Assembly (NCBI RefSeq): GCF_014269225.2
Contig: NZ_CP077097.1
Coordinates: 1,926,001 to 1,990,000 of the forward strand
Reading direction: 5' to 3'
Length of the DNA stretch: 64,000 nucleotides
DNA from: Pseudomonas anuradhapurensis
Lineage (GTDB): Bacteria > Pseudomonadota > Gammaproteobacteria > Pseudomonadales > Pseudomonadaceae
Shown here: positions 26,034 through 34,417 of the stretch, in pieces
Layout: every line of letters begins with the position of its first letter
How positions within the stretch are numbered: the stretch's first letter is position 1
The notes under the pieces: model-generated
Told to the model about the DNA's origin: nothing
The model's input: only the letters and a program-made list of their open reading frames with translations
Databases searched by the model: none
Made by a program: the position numbers and the translations under genes

Positions 26034-27032
26034 TCATTTGTCCAGCCACTCGACCAGCGTCCGGTTGAACCGCACCGGCTCTTCGATCTGCGGCGCATGG
26101 CCCATGCCTTCGAAGGTGATCAGCTCGCCCTTGGGCATCAGCTTGGCCACCTGCGGCCCCAGCACGGCGTACTTGCCCAGCCTGGCCTTCACTTCCGGCG
26201 GCGCGATATCACTGCCGATGGCCGTGCTGTCCTGGTCGCCGATCAGCAGCAGGGTCGGCATCTGCAGGTCCTTGAACTCGTAATACACCGGCTGGGTGAA
26301 GATCATGTCGTAGATCAGTGCCGAGTTCCACGCCACCGCTTCATGTCCCGGCCCCTTGTTGAGGCCGACCAGCATCTGTACCCAGCGCTCGTACTCCGGC
26401 TTCCAGCGCCCGGCGTAGTAGGTCTTGCGCTCATATTCGCGCACGCCGTCGGCATCCAGCTTGAGCTCACGGGCATACCACTGGTCAACCGTGCGGTAGG
26501 GCACGCCCAGCGCTTTCCAGTCTTCCAGGCCGATAGGGTTGACCAGCGCCAGGCGTTGCACCTGTTGCGGGTACATCAGCGCGTAGCGGGTGGCGAGCAT
26601 GCCGCCGGTGGAATGGCCAAGCACCACGGCCTGCTTCACGCCCAACTGTTCGAGCAGGGCATGGGTGTTGCTCGCCAGTTGCTGGAAGCTGTACTGGTAA
26701 TGCGCCGGCTTGCTGGCGCTGCAGAAGCCGACCTGGTCGGGGGCGATAACCCGGTAGCCGGCCTTGCTCAGGGCGTCGATGGTGGTTTCCCATGTGGCGG
26801 CGCAGAAGTTCTTGCCGTGCATCAGCACCACGCTGCGGCCGTTGGCCTGGCCTTGGGCAGGCACGTCCATGTATCCCATCTGCAGGGCCTGGCCCTGGGA
26901 CTGGAAATCGAAATGCCTGAGTGGGTACGGGTAGCTGAAGCCTTCGAGCTGGGGGCCGTAGGTGGGCGACTCGGCGGCGATGGCCGGGCTGCCGGCAAGG
27001 CAGGCCAGGGCCAGGGCGGTTGCGCGCAGCAT
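26034..27032 (-). CDS. Secreted alpha/beta hydrolase
   Basis: A 332-residue alpha/beta-fold hydrolase with a signal peptide (MLRATALALACLAGSPAIAA). The oxyanion region is LMHGKNFCAATW, the nucleophile elbow LGHSTGGMLA, the acid lies in IGDQDSTAIG, and the His in FEGMGHAPQIEEP. It probably acts in the periplasm on an ester or amide; the substrate is unknown. Start 27032 has CGGAGTG upstream; the frame to 27092 adds 20 residues before the signal peptide. Confidence 0.82.
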   Translation of the reverse strand: MLRATALALACLAGSPAIAAESPTYGPQLEGFSYPYPLRHFDFQSQGQALQMGYMDVPAQGQANGRSVVLMHGKNFCAATWETTIDALSKAGYRVIAPDQVGFCSASKPAHYQYSFQQLASNTHALLEQLGVKQAVVLGHSTGGMLATRYALMYPQQVQRLALVNPIGLEDWKALGVPYRTVDQWYARELKLDADGVREYERKTYYAGRWKPEYERWVQMLVGLNKGPGHEAVAWNSALIYDMIFTQPVYYEFKDLQMPTLLLIGDQDSTAIGSDIAPPEVKARLGKYAVLGPQVAKLMPKGELITFEGMGHAPQIEEPVRFNRTLVEWLDK

Positions 27033-27176
27033 GGGGGCACTCCGTGTAGGGCCAGGTAGGAAGAGGCGACTGTAACAGTCGATGGACCACACGGAGCGCG
27101 AAAGGTGTTACCAGGCATGAAACCTGTCAGGCTGGTTTTTCGCCAGTTGTATCAGTGCCGGCGCGGGTAGCCGGCA

Positions 27177-27605
27177 TCAGTAGTTGGCGACCACGGTGTC
27201 CTTGCCATCCTGGGTCACGCCGATGACCTGGTAGGCATCCTTGTGGTCACCCATTTCCATGCCCGGCGAGCCCATCGGCATGCCCGGCACGGCCAGGCCC
27301 TTGAGGTCGTTGCGCTTGGCCAGCAGGCGTACCTGCTCGGCCGGCACGTGGCCTTCGACGAACTTGCCGTCGATCACCCCGGTGTGGCAGGACGCCAGGC
27401 GCGGCGCCACGCCCAGGCGTTGCTTGACCGCGCTCATGTTGGGCTCGACGTGGTCGTTGACGGTGAAGCCGTTGTCACGCAGGTGGCTGATCCAGGCTTT
27501 GCAACAGCCGCAATTGGGGTCGCGGTACACGTCGATGGTCTCGGCGGCCTGTGCCAGGCCGGTCACGGCCAGCAGGCCCAGGGTCAGCAGGTGTTTGCGC
27601 AGCAT
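27177..27605 (-). CDS. DUF411 periplasmic metal-binding protein
   Basis: A 142-residue protein with a signal peptide (MLRKHLLTLGLLAVTGLAQA) and the DUF411 sequence VYRDPNCGCCKAWISHL, which has a Cys-x-Cys-Cys site in a thioredoxin-like context. Later come GVAPRLASCHTG, VEGHVPAEQV and GLAVPGMPMGSPGME, a conserved His/Met-rich pattern that suggests copper handling. The DUF411 family is often found with copper resistance genes, but none are adjacent here. AAGGAG precedes ATG 27605. Confidence 0.83.
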   Translation of the reverse strand: MLRKHLLTLGLLAVTGLAQAAETIDVYRDPNCGCCKAWISHLRDNGFTVNDHVEPNMSAVKQRLGVAPRLASCHTGVIDGKFVEGHVPAEQVRLLAKRNDLKGLAVPGMPMGSPGMEMGDHKDAYQVIGVTQDGKDTVVANY

Positions 27606-27710
27606 GGGAAGCACTCCTTCCAGCGGTAGGTCAGCCGCTTAGTGTAAGCGGCCTGCACGATGTTCGCCCCTGGCAGCTGTCAGGCAGCTGAGACGCACAT
27701 TACAGGATTG

Positions 27711-29045
27711 TCAGCTGGCCACCTCGTCACTGCCGAGGTCGCGCATCAGCAGGGCGTAGCCGAGGGCCACCTGCTCGGGAATCGGCAGGTACACCACATG
27801 GCCGTCACCTGGCGCCACCTCGATCGGCTGCTGCTGTCGGTCGCACAAGCGGTGCAGGTCGAAGTGGTAGTTGCCGCGCGGCGTCATCAGCTCCAGGTGG
27901 TCGCCCACCGCGAAGCGGTTTTTCACCCGGACTTCGGCCAGGCCGTCGACACGCGCCCCGGTCAGCTCGCCCACGAACTGCTGGCGCTCGGATACCGAGT
28001 TGCCGCGCTGGTAGTTCTGGTATTCGTCGTGCACATGGCGGCGCAGGAAGCCCTCGGTGTAGCCACGTTGTGCCAACGACTCGAGGTTGTCCATCAGTGC
28101 GCGGTCGAACGGCCGCCCGGCCACCGCGTCGTTGATAGCCTGGCGGTATGCCTGTACGGCGCGCGCGCAGTAGAAGTGCGACTTGGTACGACCCTCGATC
28201 TTCAGCGAGTGCACCCCTATGCCGGTCAGGCGAGCAACATGCTGGATGGCGCGCAGGTCCTTGGCATTCATGATGTAGGTGCCGTGTTCGTCCTCGAACG
28301 CAGGCATTTCGCTGCCGGGGCGGTTGCTCTCCCGGAGCAGGAACAGCTGGTCGGTCGGTGCACCCAGGCCCAGGGTCGGTTGTACTTCGCGCACGATGTC
28401 GCCGGTCGCATTCTCGGTGGCGGGCGTGGCGTCGTACTTCCAGCGGCAGGCGTTGGTGCAGGTGCCCTGGTTGGCATCGCGCTTGTTGAGGTAGCCCGAC
28501 AGCAGGCAACGCCCGGAATAAGCCATGCACAGGGCGCCATGGACGAACACCTCCAGCTCCATGTCCGGCACTTGCTGGCGGATTTCCTCGATTTCTTCGA
28601 GCGACAGCTCGCGCGACAGGATTACCCGGCTCAGGCCCAGCTGCTGCCAGAACTGCACGCTGGCCCAGTTGACCGTATTGGCCTGCACCGACAGGTGCAC
28701 CGGCATTTGCGGGAAATGCTGGCGCACCAGCATGATCAGGCCCGGGTCGGACATGATCAGCGCGTCCGGCGCCATCTCGATCACCGGCGCCAGGTCCTTG
28801 AGGAAAGTCTTCAGCTTGGCATTGTGTGGGGCGATGTTGACCACCACGTAGAAGCGCTTGCCCAGGGCGTGCGCTTCCTGGATGCCCAGTGCCAGGTTGG
28901 CATGGTCGAACTCGTTGTTGCGCACCCGCAAGCTGTAGCGCGGCTGGCCGGCGTAGACCGCGTCGGCGCCATAGGCAAAGGCATAGCGCATGGTCTTGAG
29001 GGTGCCGGCGGGGGCCAGCAGTTCGGGCTTGGCGGTAGGGTTCAT
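27711..29045 (-). CDS. trhP: tRNA 5-hydroxyuridine modification protein TrhP (YegQ, U32 peptidase family)
   Basis: A 444-residue U32-family protein. The family signature EVFVHGALCMAYSGRC with following LLSGY is intact, as are the start PELLAPAGTLKTMRYAFAYG and the cysteines in TCTNACRWKY that may bind an iron-sulfur cluster. In E. coli TrhP makes ho5U34 in tRNA from prephenate-derived chemistry without oxygen, in parallel with oxygen-dependent TrhO. A perfect Anr box lies upstream at class II spacing, so expression should rise when oxygen is low. ATG 29045 gives the normal length (E. coli 453). Confidence 0.9.
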   Translation of the reverse strand: MNPTAKPELLAPAGTLKTMRYAFAYGADAVYAGQPRYSLRVRNNEFDHANLALGIQEAHALGKRFYVVVNIAPHNAKLKTFLKDLAPVIEMAPDALIMSDPGLIMLVRQHFPQMPVHLSVQANTVNWASVQFWQQLGLSRVILSRELSLEEIEEIRQQVPDMELEVFVHGALCMAYSGRCLLSGYLNKRDANQGTCTNACRWKYDATPATENATGDIVREVQPTLGLGAPTDQLFLLRESNRPGSEMPAFEDEHGTYIMNAKDLRAIQHVARLTGIGVHSLKIEGRTKSHFYCARAVQAYRQAINDAVAGRPFDRALMDNLESLAQRGYTEGFLRRHVHDEYQNYQRGNSVSERQQFVGELTGARVDGLAEVRVKNRFAVGDHLELMTPRGNYHFDLHRLCDRQQQPIEVAPGDGHVVYLPIPEQVALGYALLMRDLGSDEVAS

Positions 29046-29070
29046 GTGCGCACCGGGGCAAAAGGCGCGG

Positions 29071-29076
29071 ATGCTA
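29071..29076 (-). promoter_or_regulatory. -10 hexamer TAGCAT for trhP
   Basis: On the minus strand TAGCAT (4 of 6 consensus) lies 22 nt from the Anr box edge, predicting a start near 29064 and a leader of about 19 nt. Confidence 0.55.
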
Positions 29077-29098
29077 GTGCTCACGGACATTGCGGGTA

Positions 29099-29112
29099 TT
29101 GATTTGCATCAA
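29099..29112. promoter_or_regulatory. Anr/FNR box TTGATTTGCATCAA
   Basis: A perfect TTGAT-N4-ATCAA match. Its centre is at about -41.5 from the predicted trhP start. On the other strand no -10 hexamer lies at the matching distance, so the target is probably trhP and not the AI-2E gene. Confidence 0.8.
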
Positions 29113-29178
29113 GGAAAGCGTGGCACTTTTACCCACGCGGTATGCACTAATATCCCAGAAGCCACGCGAGGACAGGCG

Positions 29179-30243
29179 ATGAACGAAACCGCTTTACAGA
29201 ACCGAGCCCTGGCAGTGCTCCTGGCGCTGGTGACCATTGCCTTCGTGTGGATCCTGCTGCCTTACTATGGCGCGGTGTTCTGGGCGGTAATACTCGGCAT
29301 CCTGTTCGCCCCGTTGCAGCGCCACCTGTTGATGCGCTTCGGGCGTCGACGCAACCTGGCTGCGGCCACGACCCTGCTGGTTTGCCTGCTGGTGGCGGTG
29401 CTGCCGGTCATCATCACCAGTGCCCTGCTGGTACAGGAGGGCGCCGTGCTGTACCAGCGCATCGAGAGCGGGCAACTGGATATCGCCGGCTATGTCGAGC
29501 GCGGCAAGGACATGCTGCCGACCTTCGCCCAGCGCGGCCTGGACAGCATGGGCATGGGTAACCTGGACGGGCTGCGCGACAAGATCAGCAAGTGGGCGAC
29601 CCAGGGTAGCCAGGTGCTGGCCAGCCGGGCGTTCAGCTTTGGCCAGGGCACGTTCGAGTTCGTGGTCAGCTTTGGCGTCATGATGTACCTGTTGTTCTTC
29701 TTCCTGCGCGAAGGCGCGGAGGTCGCTCGCCGGGTACGGCTGGCGGTACCACTGCCCGAGCAGCAGAAGCGCCGCCTGCAGTTGAAGTTCAACCGCGTGG
29801 TGCGGGCGACGGTGAAAGGCAATGTGCTGGTGGCCATTACCCAGGGGGCGCTGGGTGGTTTCATTTTCTGGGTGCTGGATATTCCCAGTGCGCTGGTGTG
29901 GGCGGTGCTGATGGCGTTTCTGTCACTGCTGCCGGCAGTGGGCGCGGGCATCGTGTGGGCGCCGGTGGCGGCGTATTTCCTGCTGACCGGGGCGATACTG
30001 CCGGGGGTGATCCTGACTGCGTTCGGGGTATTGGTGATCGGCCTGGTGGACAACCTGCTGCGACCGATCCTGGTGGGCAAGGATACGCGCATGCCGGATT
30101 ACCTGATCCTGGTGTCGACCCTGGGCGGGCTGGCCGTGTTCGGCCTCAACGGTTTTGTCATCGGGCCGTTGATCGCGGCGCTGTTCGTGTCGAGCTGGGC
30201 GATCTTCGCCGCGACCAAGCCACAGGTGCAATTGCCGGAGTAG
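29179..30243 (+). CDS. AI-2E family transporter (PerM-like permease)
   Basis: A 354-residue inner-membrane protein with about eight hydrophobic segments and the family core FWVLDIPSALVWAVLMAFLS followed by the PAVGAGIVWAP loop and VDNLLRPILVGK. Members export signalling molecules or sodium, or are uncharacterised; the substrate is not readable. Start 29179 gives a compact N-terminal helix; the frame from 28990 extends back into the divergent trhP region. Confidence 0.85.
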   Translation: MNETALQNRALAVLLALVTIAFVWILLPYYGAVFWAVILGILFAPLQRHLLMRFGRRRNLAAATTLLVCLLVAVLPVIITSALLVQEGAVLYQRIESGQLDIAGYVERGKDMLPTFAQRGLDSMGMGNLDGLRDKISKWATQGSQVLASRAFSFGQGTFEFVVSFGVMMYLLFFFLREGAEVARRVRLAVPLPEQQKRRLQLKFNRVVRATVKGNVLVAITQGALGGFIFWVLDIPSALVWAVLMAFLSLLPAVGAGIVWAPVAAYFLLTGAILPGVILTAFGVLVIGLVDNLLRPILVGKDTRMPDYLILVSTLGGLAVFGLNGFVIGPLIAALFVSSWAIFAATKPQVQLPE

Positions 30244-30248
30244 GGGGA

Positions 30249-30268
30249 GGGGCCGCAGCGCGGCCCCG
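30249..30268. terminator. GC-rich hairpin between convergent genes
   Basis: GGGGCCGC AG CGCGGCCCC hairpin between the AI-2E stop (30243) and the phnX stop (30277). There is no T-run. Confidence 0.45.
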
Positions 30269-30276
30269 ATGAAGGT

Positions 30277-31104
30277 TCAGGATGCCTGCGGCATCTCGCC
30301 CTTGGCCAGGCGCCGGTTGATATCGGCGATCACTTCGGGCAATTCGTTGATCGTGTCGATCAGGTAATGCGGACGGGAGCCGGCGAACAGCGTGTGGATG
30401 CGCTGGCGTTCGCTTTCCAGCTTCTCGGCGCTCAGCGCGCGGTAGCCTTCCCAGGTCAGCCCCAGGGCATTGCCCGAGCACACCAGGGCCACGGTCCACA
30501 TGCCGGCCCGGCGGCCCTCGAGAATGCCCGGCACGGTGTCGTCGACCTTCACGCAGGCCGCCACATCGTCGATACCCAGCGCGATCACGTTGGCCAGGGC
30601 CTGGGCCGGCCAGGGGCGGCCGTTCGGGGTTTCGTCGGTGGCCACCACATGGTCGGCCACGTAGCCGTTCTGCGCGGCCAACTCCACCACCTTGTCCATC
30701 ACCACCTTCGGGTAGCCCGAGCACGAGCCGATCTTCAGGCCAACCTTGCGCAGACCGGTGAGGGTCTCCAGGGCGCCGGGGATCAGCGCCGAGTGCACGG
30801 CGATCTTCTCGATCTGCAGCGGCATGAAGCGGTTGTAGATGGCGGTGACATCATCGTCGGTCGGGGTGCGACCGAACACCTTGCGGTAGCGCTCGGCGAT
30901 TTCCGGCACATCGCACAGGGTGCGGATGTGGTCCCACTTGCCCATGCCCATCGGGCCGCGGGCTTCTTCGATGGAAACCTGCACATCGAATTCGGCGAAG
31001 GCTTCGACAAAGATCTGGGTCGGGGCGAAGGAGCCGAAATCGACCACGGTACCGGCCCAGTCGAGAATGGCGGCCTGCAGCCGGGTAGGGTTGCTGTAGT
31101 TCAT
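30277..31104 (-). CDS. phnX: Phosphonoacetaldehyde hydrolase (phosphonatase)
   Basis: A 275-residue HAD-family enzyme that splits phosphonoacetaldehyde into acetaldehyde and phosphate. The nucleophile is Asp15 in [13 protein letters not shown], and the Schiff-base Lys56 is in [11 protein letters not shown], the residue that distinguishes this family from other HAD enzymes. The later motifs are GSCSGYPK and KVDDTVPGI. The start at 31104 is preceded by a ribosome site in the 34-nt gap after phnW. With phnW it forms the two-step 2-aminoethylphosphonate pathway. Confidence 0.94.
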   Translation of the reverse strand: MNYSNPTRLQAAILDWAGTVVDFGSFAPTQIFVEAFAEFDVQVSIEEARGPMGMGKWDHIRTLCDVPEIAERYRKVFGRTPTDDDVTAIYNRFMPLQIEKIAVHSALIPGALETLTGLRKVGLKIGSCSGYPKVVMDKVVELAAQNGYVADHVVATDETPNGRPWPAQALANVIALGIDDVAACVKVDDTVPGILEGRRAGMWTVALVCSGNALGLTWEGYRALSAEKLESERQRIHTLFAGSRPHYLIDTINELPEVIADINRRLAKGEMPQAS

Positions 31105-31138
31105 GTGCGCTGATTCCTGGATTGGGGTGGGCAAAGGG

Positions 31139-32245
31139 TCAGACGTGCAGTACTTCCATTTCCCGCAGCACTTCGGCCACGGCATTCACGGCGGCTTGCA
31201 TACCGTCCGCGCCGACCACGCCAATGCAGCCGACGCGGAAGGTTTCCACCTGGGTCAGCTTGCCCGGGTAAAGGATGAAGCCCTTGGCCTTGACCCGCTC
31301 GTAGAAGTCCTTGAACTGATAGCGAGCATCGTTCGGCGCATGGAAGGTGACTATGATCGGCGCCTGGATCTCGGCTGGCAGGAAGCTGCGCAGGCCGATC
31401 GCGGCCATGCCGTCGAGCAGGGTCTTGCAGTTGTCGGCGTAGCGTCGATGACGCGCTGGCAGGCCACCTTCCTCGTGGTACTGCTGCAGCGCTTCATGCA
31501 ACGCGGCCACCACATGGGTTGGCGGGGTGAAGCGCCACTGGCCGGTCCTGGCCATGTAGGCATGCTGGTCGTGCAGGTCCATGGCCAGCGAGTGGGCATT
31601 GCCTTCGGCGGCGGCCAGGGCGGCTTTTTCGGCAAATACGAAGCCCATGCCGGGTACGCCTTCCAGGCATTTGCCGGAGGCGGCGATCAGCGCCTCGAAG
31701 GGGATTTCGCGGGCATCGATCGGCAGTGCGCCGAACGAGCTCATGGCATCGATGATCAGGCGTTTGCCGTGGCCTTTGACCACCTCGGCGATCTCGCGCA
31801 GCGGGTTGAGGATACCGGTGCTGGTTTCGCAGTGAATCAGCGCGACATGGCTGATGGCCGGGTCGGCGGCCAGCAGGCGCTCGACATCGGCAGCGGTGGT
31901 CGGTTGGTCTTCTGCGGTTTCGAAGGTGCTGAAGGCGCGGCCGAGCACTTGGCAGATCTTCGCCAGGCGCTGGCCATAGGCGCCGTTGATCAGTACCAGG
32001 ACTTTGCCGTCACGTGGCACCAGGGTACCGATGGCGGCTTCCACGGCGAAGGTGCCGCTGCCCTGCAGGGGGACACAGTGATGGCTGGCGCTGCCATCGA
32101 TGATCGCCAGCAGCTGCTCGCACACGCTGGCGGTCAGCTGGTTGAAGTCGCGGTCCCATGAACCCCAGTCCACCAGCATGGCTTGGCGGGTGCGCATCGA
32201 TGTGGTCAGGGGGCCGGGAGTCAGCAGAATCGGGGTGATGCTCAT
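31139..32245 (-). CDS. phnW: 2-aminoethylphosphonate-pyruvate transaminase
   Basis: A 368-residue class V PLP aminotransferase converting 2-aminoethylphosphonate and pyruvate into phosphonoacetaldehyde and alanine. It starts [14 protein letters not shown], has the glycine-rich PLP phosphate site [11 protein letters not shown], the Asp of [12 protein letters not shown] and the PLP lysine in [18 protein letters not shown] at 32243-32245 gives the normal family start. It is upstream of phnX in the same unit and divergent from the LysR gene at 32358. Confidence 0.94.
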   Translation of the reverse strand: MSITPILLTPGPLTTSMRTRQAMLVDWGSWDRDFNQLTASVCEQLLAIIDGSASHHCVPLQGSGTFAVEAAIGTLVPRDGKVLVLINGAYGQRLAKICQVLGRAFSTFETAEDQPTTAADVERLLAADPAISHVALIHCETSTGILNPLREIAEVVKGHGKRLIIDAMSSFGALPIDAREIPFEALIAASGKCLEGVPGMGFVFAEKAALAAAEGNAHSLAMDLHDQHAYMARTGQWRFTPPTHVVAALHEALQQYHEEGGLPARHRRYADNCKTLLDGMAAIGLRSFLPAEIQAPIIVTFHAPNDARYQFKDFYERVKAKGFILYPGKLTQVETFRVGCIGVVGADGMQAAVNAVAEVLREMEVLHV

Positions 32246-32357
32246 GCCGTTATTCCTCGCAAGCGGTGGGCTGAAACTGGTGGGCCTAGGTTGCAATTCG
32301 GGCTTCTATCAATCAAATTGTTTGTTGTTATCCGAGCTATAAGTCAGGCCGATACGT

Positions 32358-33221
32358 ATGAACCTGTTCCAGTTGCGCGCGTTCGATGCGGTCGCCCGTG
32401 AGGGCAGTTTTACCCGTGCTGCGGCGCGCCTGTTCATCAGCCAGCCGGCGGTGACCGGGCACGTGAAAGCACTGGAGGAGCACTACCAGGTCACCTTGCT
32501 GCGGCGTACTGCGCGGCGGGTGGAGTTGACCGAAGAGGGCACCCGCCTGGCGGCTATCACCCGCGCCATGTTCAGCCTGGCCGAAGAGGCGCAGGTCATG
32601 CTCGAGGCCAACCGCCAGCTGCTGACCGGGCGCCTGGAAGTGGCGGCCGACGGCCCGCACCGGGTCATGCCGATGTTGGCACTGTTGCGCGAGCGCTACC
32701 CGGGTATTACGGTCAACCTGCGTCTGGGCAACGCCCAGGAAACCCTCGCAGCACTGCTTGGCGAGCACGCCGATGTGGCGGTGCTGACCGAGATCGGGCC
32801 GCGCAAGGGCCTGTACCTGCAGAACCTGTGCGAGTCGCGGCTGTGTGCCTTGCTGCCGGCCGGGCATGCCTGGGCCTGCGGCGAGGGTGACCTGCCGCTG
32901 GCGGCGCTGCATCAGCAGATCATGGTGCTGCGCGAGCCGAATTCCACCACTCGGCGTACCTTCGACAAGGCGTGCAGCCAGGCGGCTGTGCAGCCTCGGG
33001 TATTGCTGGAGCTGGACAGCCGCGAAGCGGTGACCGAGGCCGTGGCCTGCGAACTGGGTATCGGCGTGGTGTCGTCGACCGAGGTGGCCAATGACCCACG
33101 GGTAGTGGCACGGCCCCTGGCCGGTCGCGGGCTGGTCAACCAGCACTTGGTCGGTTGCCTGGAGCGCCGCCGTGAGTTGCGCCTGATCCAGGCCTTCCTC
33201 GGCCTGGTTGCGGGGCTGTGA
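32358..33221 (+). CDS. LysR-family regulator of the phosphonate (phnWX) genes
   Basis: A 287-residue LysR protein with an N-terminal winged helix (MNLFQLRAFDAVAREGSFTR) and a ligand-binding domain. It is divergent from phnW across 112 nt, the common layout for LysR activators of 2-aminoethylphosphonate use. The intergenic DNA has an A/T-rich stretch (about 32307-32345) that could be its binding site, but I see no single clear T-N11-A dyad. Confidence 0.85.
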   Translation: MNLFQLRAFDAVAREGSFTRAAARLFISQPAVTGHVKALEEHYQVTLLRRTARRVELTEEGTRLAAITRAMFSLAEEAQVMLEANRQLLTGRLEVAADGPHRVMPMLALLRERYPGITVNLRLGNAQETLAALLGEHADVAVLTEIGPRKGLYLQNLCESRLCALLPAGHAWACGEGDLPLAALHQQIMVLREPNSTTRRTFDKACSQAAVQPRVLLELDSREAVTEAVACELGIGVVSSTEVANDPRVVARPLAGRGLVNQHLVGCLERRRELRLIQAFLGLVAGL

Positions 33222-33278
33222 TGGCTGTTTTGAATGGGGCGGCCTAAGATGGCTGGAACTGAGCGGACACGACGGTCG

Positions 33279-34301
33279 ATGAGCGAAAAAGACACCATTT
33301 CCATGCAACTGGTGCGTGAAGCACTGCTGCAGACCTGCCCCGCTGGCGAGCCCGACAGCGGCCTGCTGGCCAGGGCCGGCATCGCCGTGGAGCAATTGCA
33401 CCTGCCAGAAGCCCGCGTCAGCGCCGAAGCCTATGCCCGGCTCTGGCGCTTGCTGACGCGGCGCTGCAACGACGAATTCTTCGCCATGGACCCACGTGGC
33501 CTGCGTAGCGGCAGCCTGGCCTTCATGTGCCGGGCCAGCATGGCCCAGCCGACACTGGGTGCTGGCCTGGAAACGGCGCTGGCGTTCCTCTCGCTGATGC
33601 TCGAAGACCTGCAGCCCAGCCTGGTGCGCCAGCAGAGCCTGGCCGAGATCGTCATCAACGAACCGCGTGACGCGCCGCGCCGGGCCTTCACCTATTTCAC
33701 CTTCTGGATGATCGTGCATGGCCTGGCCTGCTGGCTGGCCGGGCGGCGCATTCCGATCCTAGCCATCGACCTGCGCTGCAGCGAGCCGCCCTTTTGTGAT
33801 GATTACCGGGTGATGTTCTCGGAAAACCTGCAGTTCCAGCGCCCGCGCACGCGCATGATCATTGCCGCTGACAGTCTTGACCTGCCGATCAGGCGCACGC
33901 CCGAGGAGCTGCAACGCTTTCTCGCCGAGGCCCCGGGCAACATTCTGGTCAAGTACCGCGACCCGGCCAGCTTCGCTCGGCGTCTGCGTCATGACTTGCT
34001 GCACCAGGCGCCCGGGCAGTGGCCCGATGGCGACAGCCTGGCCCGGCAACTGTGCCTGTCGCCGTCGACGCTGCGCCGGCGCCTTGCCGAAGAGGGGCAG
34101 ACCTACCAGGGGCTCAAGGACAGTGTGCGGCGGGAGCTGGCAATTGCCTGGCTGAGCGGAGAGGAGGCTGGGCTGGGCGAGATTGCCGAGCGTCTGGGTT
34201 TTGCAGACAACAGTTCGTTCTACAAGGCATTTCGCAAGTGGTTCGGCTGCAACCCCGGGCATTACCGCGCACTGATCCAGGCCCGCGCCCCGGGGCGCTG
34301 A
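33279..34301 (+). CDS. AraC-family regulator with arabinose-binding-type N-terminal domain
   Basis: A 340-residue regulator. The N-terminal 220 or so residues resemble the ligand domain of OruR/ArgR-like AraC proteins (LLARAGIAVEQLHLPEARVS at the start), and the C-terminal 90 residues are two helix-turn-helix motifs (LARQLCLSPSTLRRRLAEEG and IAERLGFADNSSFYKAFRKW). Its target is not visible. The acyl-CoA operon starting at 38968 is a candidate, though the giant NEL gene lies between. Start 33279 (MSEKDTISM) is the best of several in-frame starts; no strong ribosome site is seen. Confidence 0.82.
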   Translation: MSEKDTISMQLVREALLQTCPAGEPDSGLLARAGIAVEQLHLPEARVSAEAYARLWRLLTRRCNDEFFAMDPRGLRSGSLAFMCRASMAQPTLGAGLETALAFLSLMLEDLQPSLVRQQSLAEIVINEPRDAPRRAFTYFTFWMIVHGLACWLAGRRIPILAIDLRCSEPPFCDDYRVMFSENLQFQRPRTRMIIAADSLDLPIRRTPEELQRFLAEAPGNILVKYRDPASFARRLRHDLLHQAPGQWPDGDSLARQLCLSPSTLRRRLAEEGQTYQGLKDSVRRELAIAWLSGEEAGLGEIAERLGFADNSSFYKAFRKWFGCNPGHYRALIQARAPGR

Positions 34302-34417
34302 GGGGCGAGTATCGCTGTCCGACGGTAGCGCCCGGAGGCTTTGGAACACTTCCCTCTGCGTTGTGTCGCGGCGCTTGTACAACATGAAAGGCTCTGCTCA
34401 ATCCCCTGGAGCCACTC

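Noticed and set aside
34343..34375. Possible hrp box for the NEL gene (GGAAC at 34343-34347)
   Set aside because: No CCAC-type second half follows at 15-17 nt spacing, so type III-style HrpL control is not supported.
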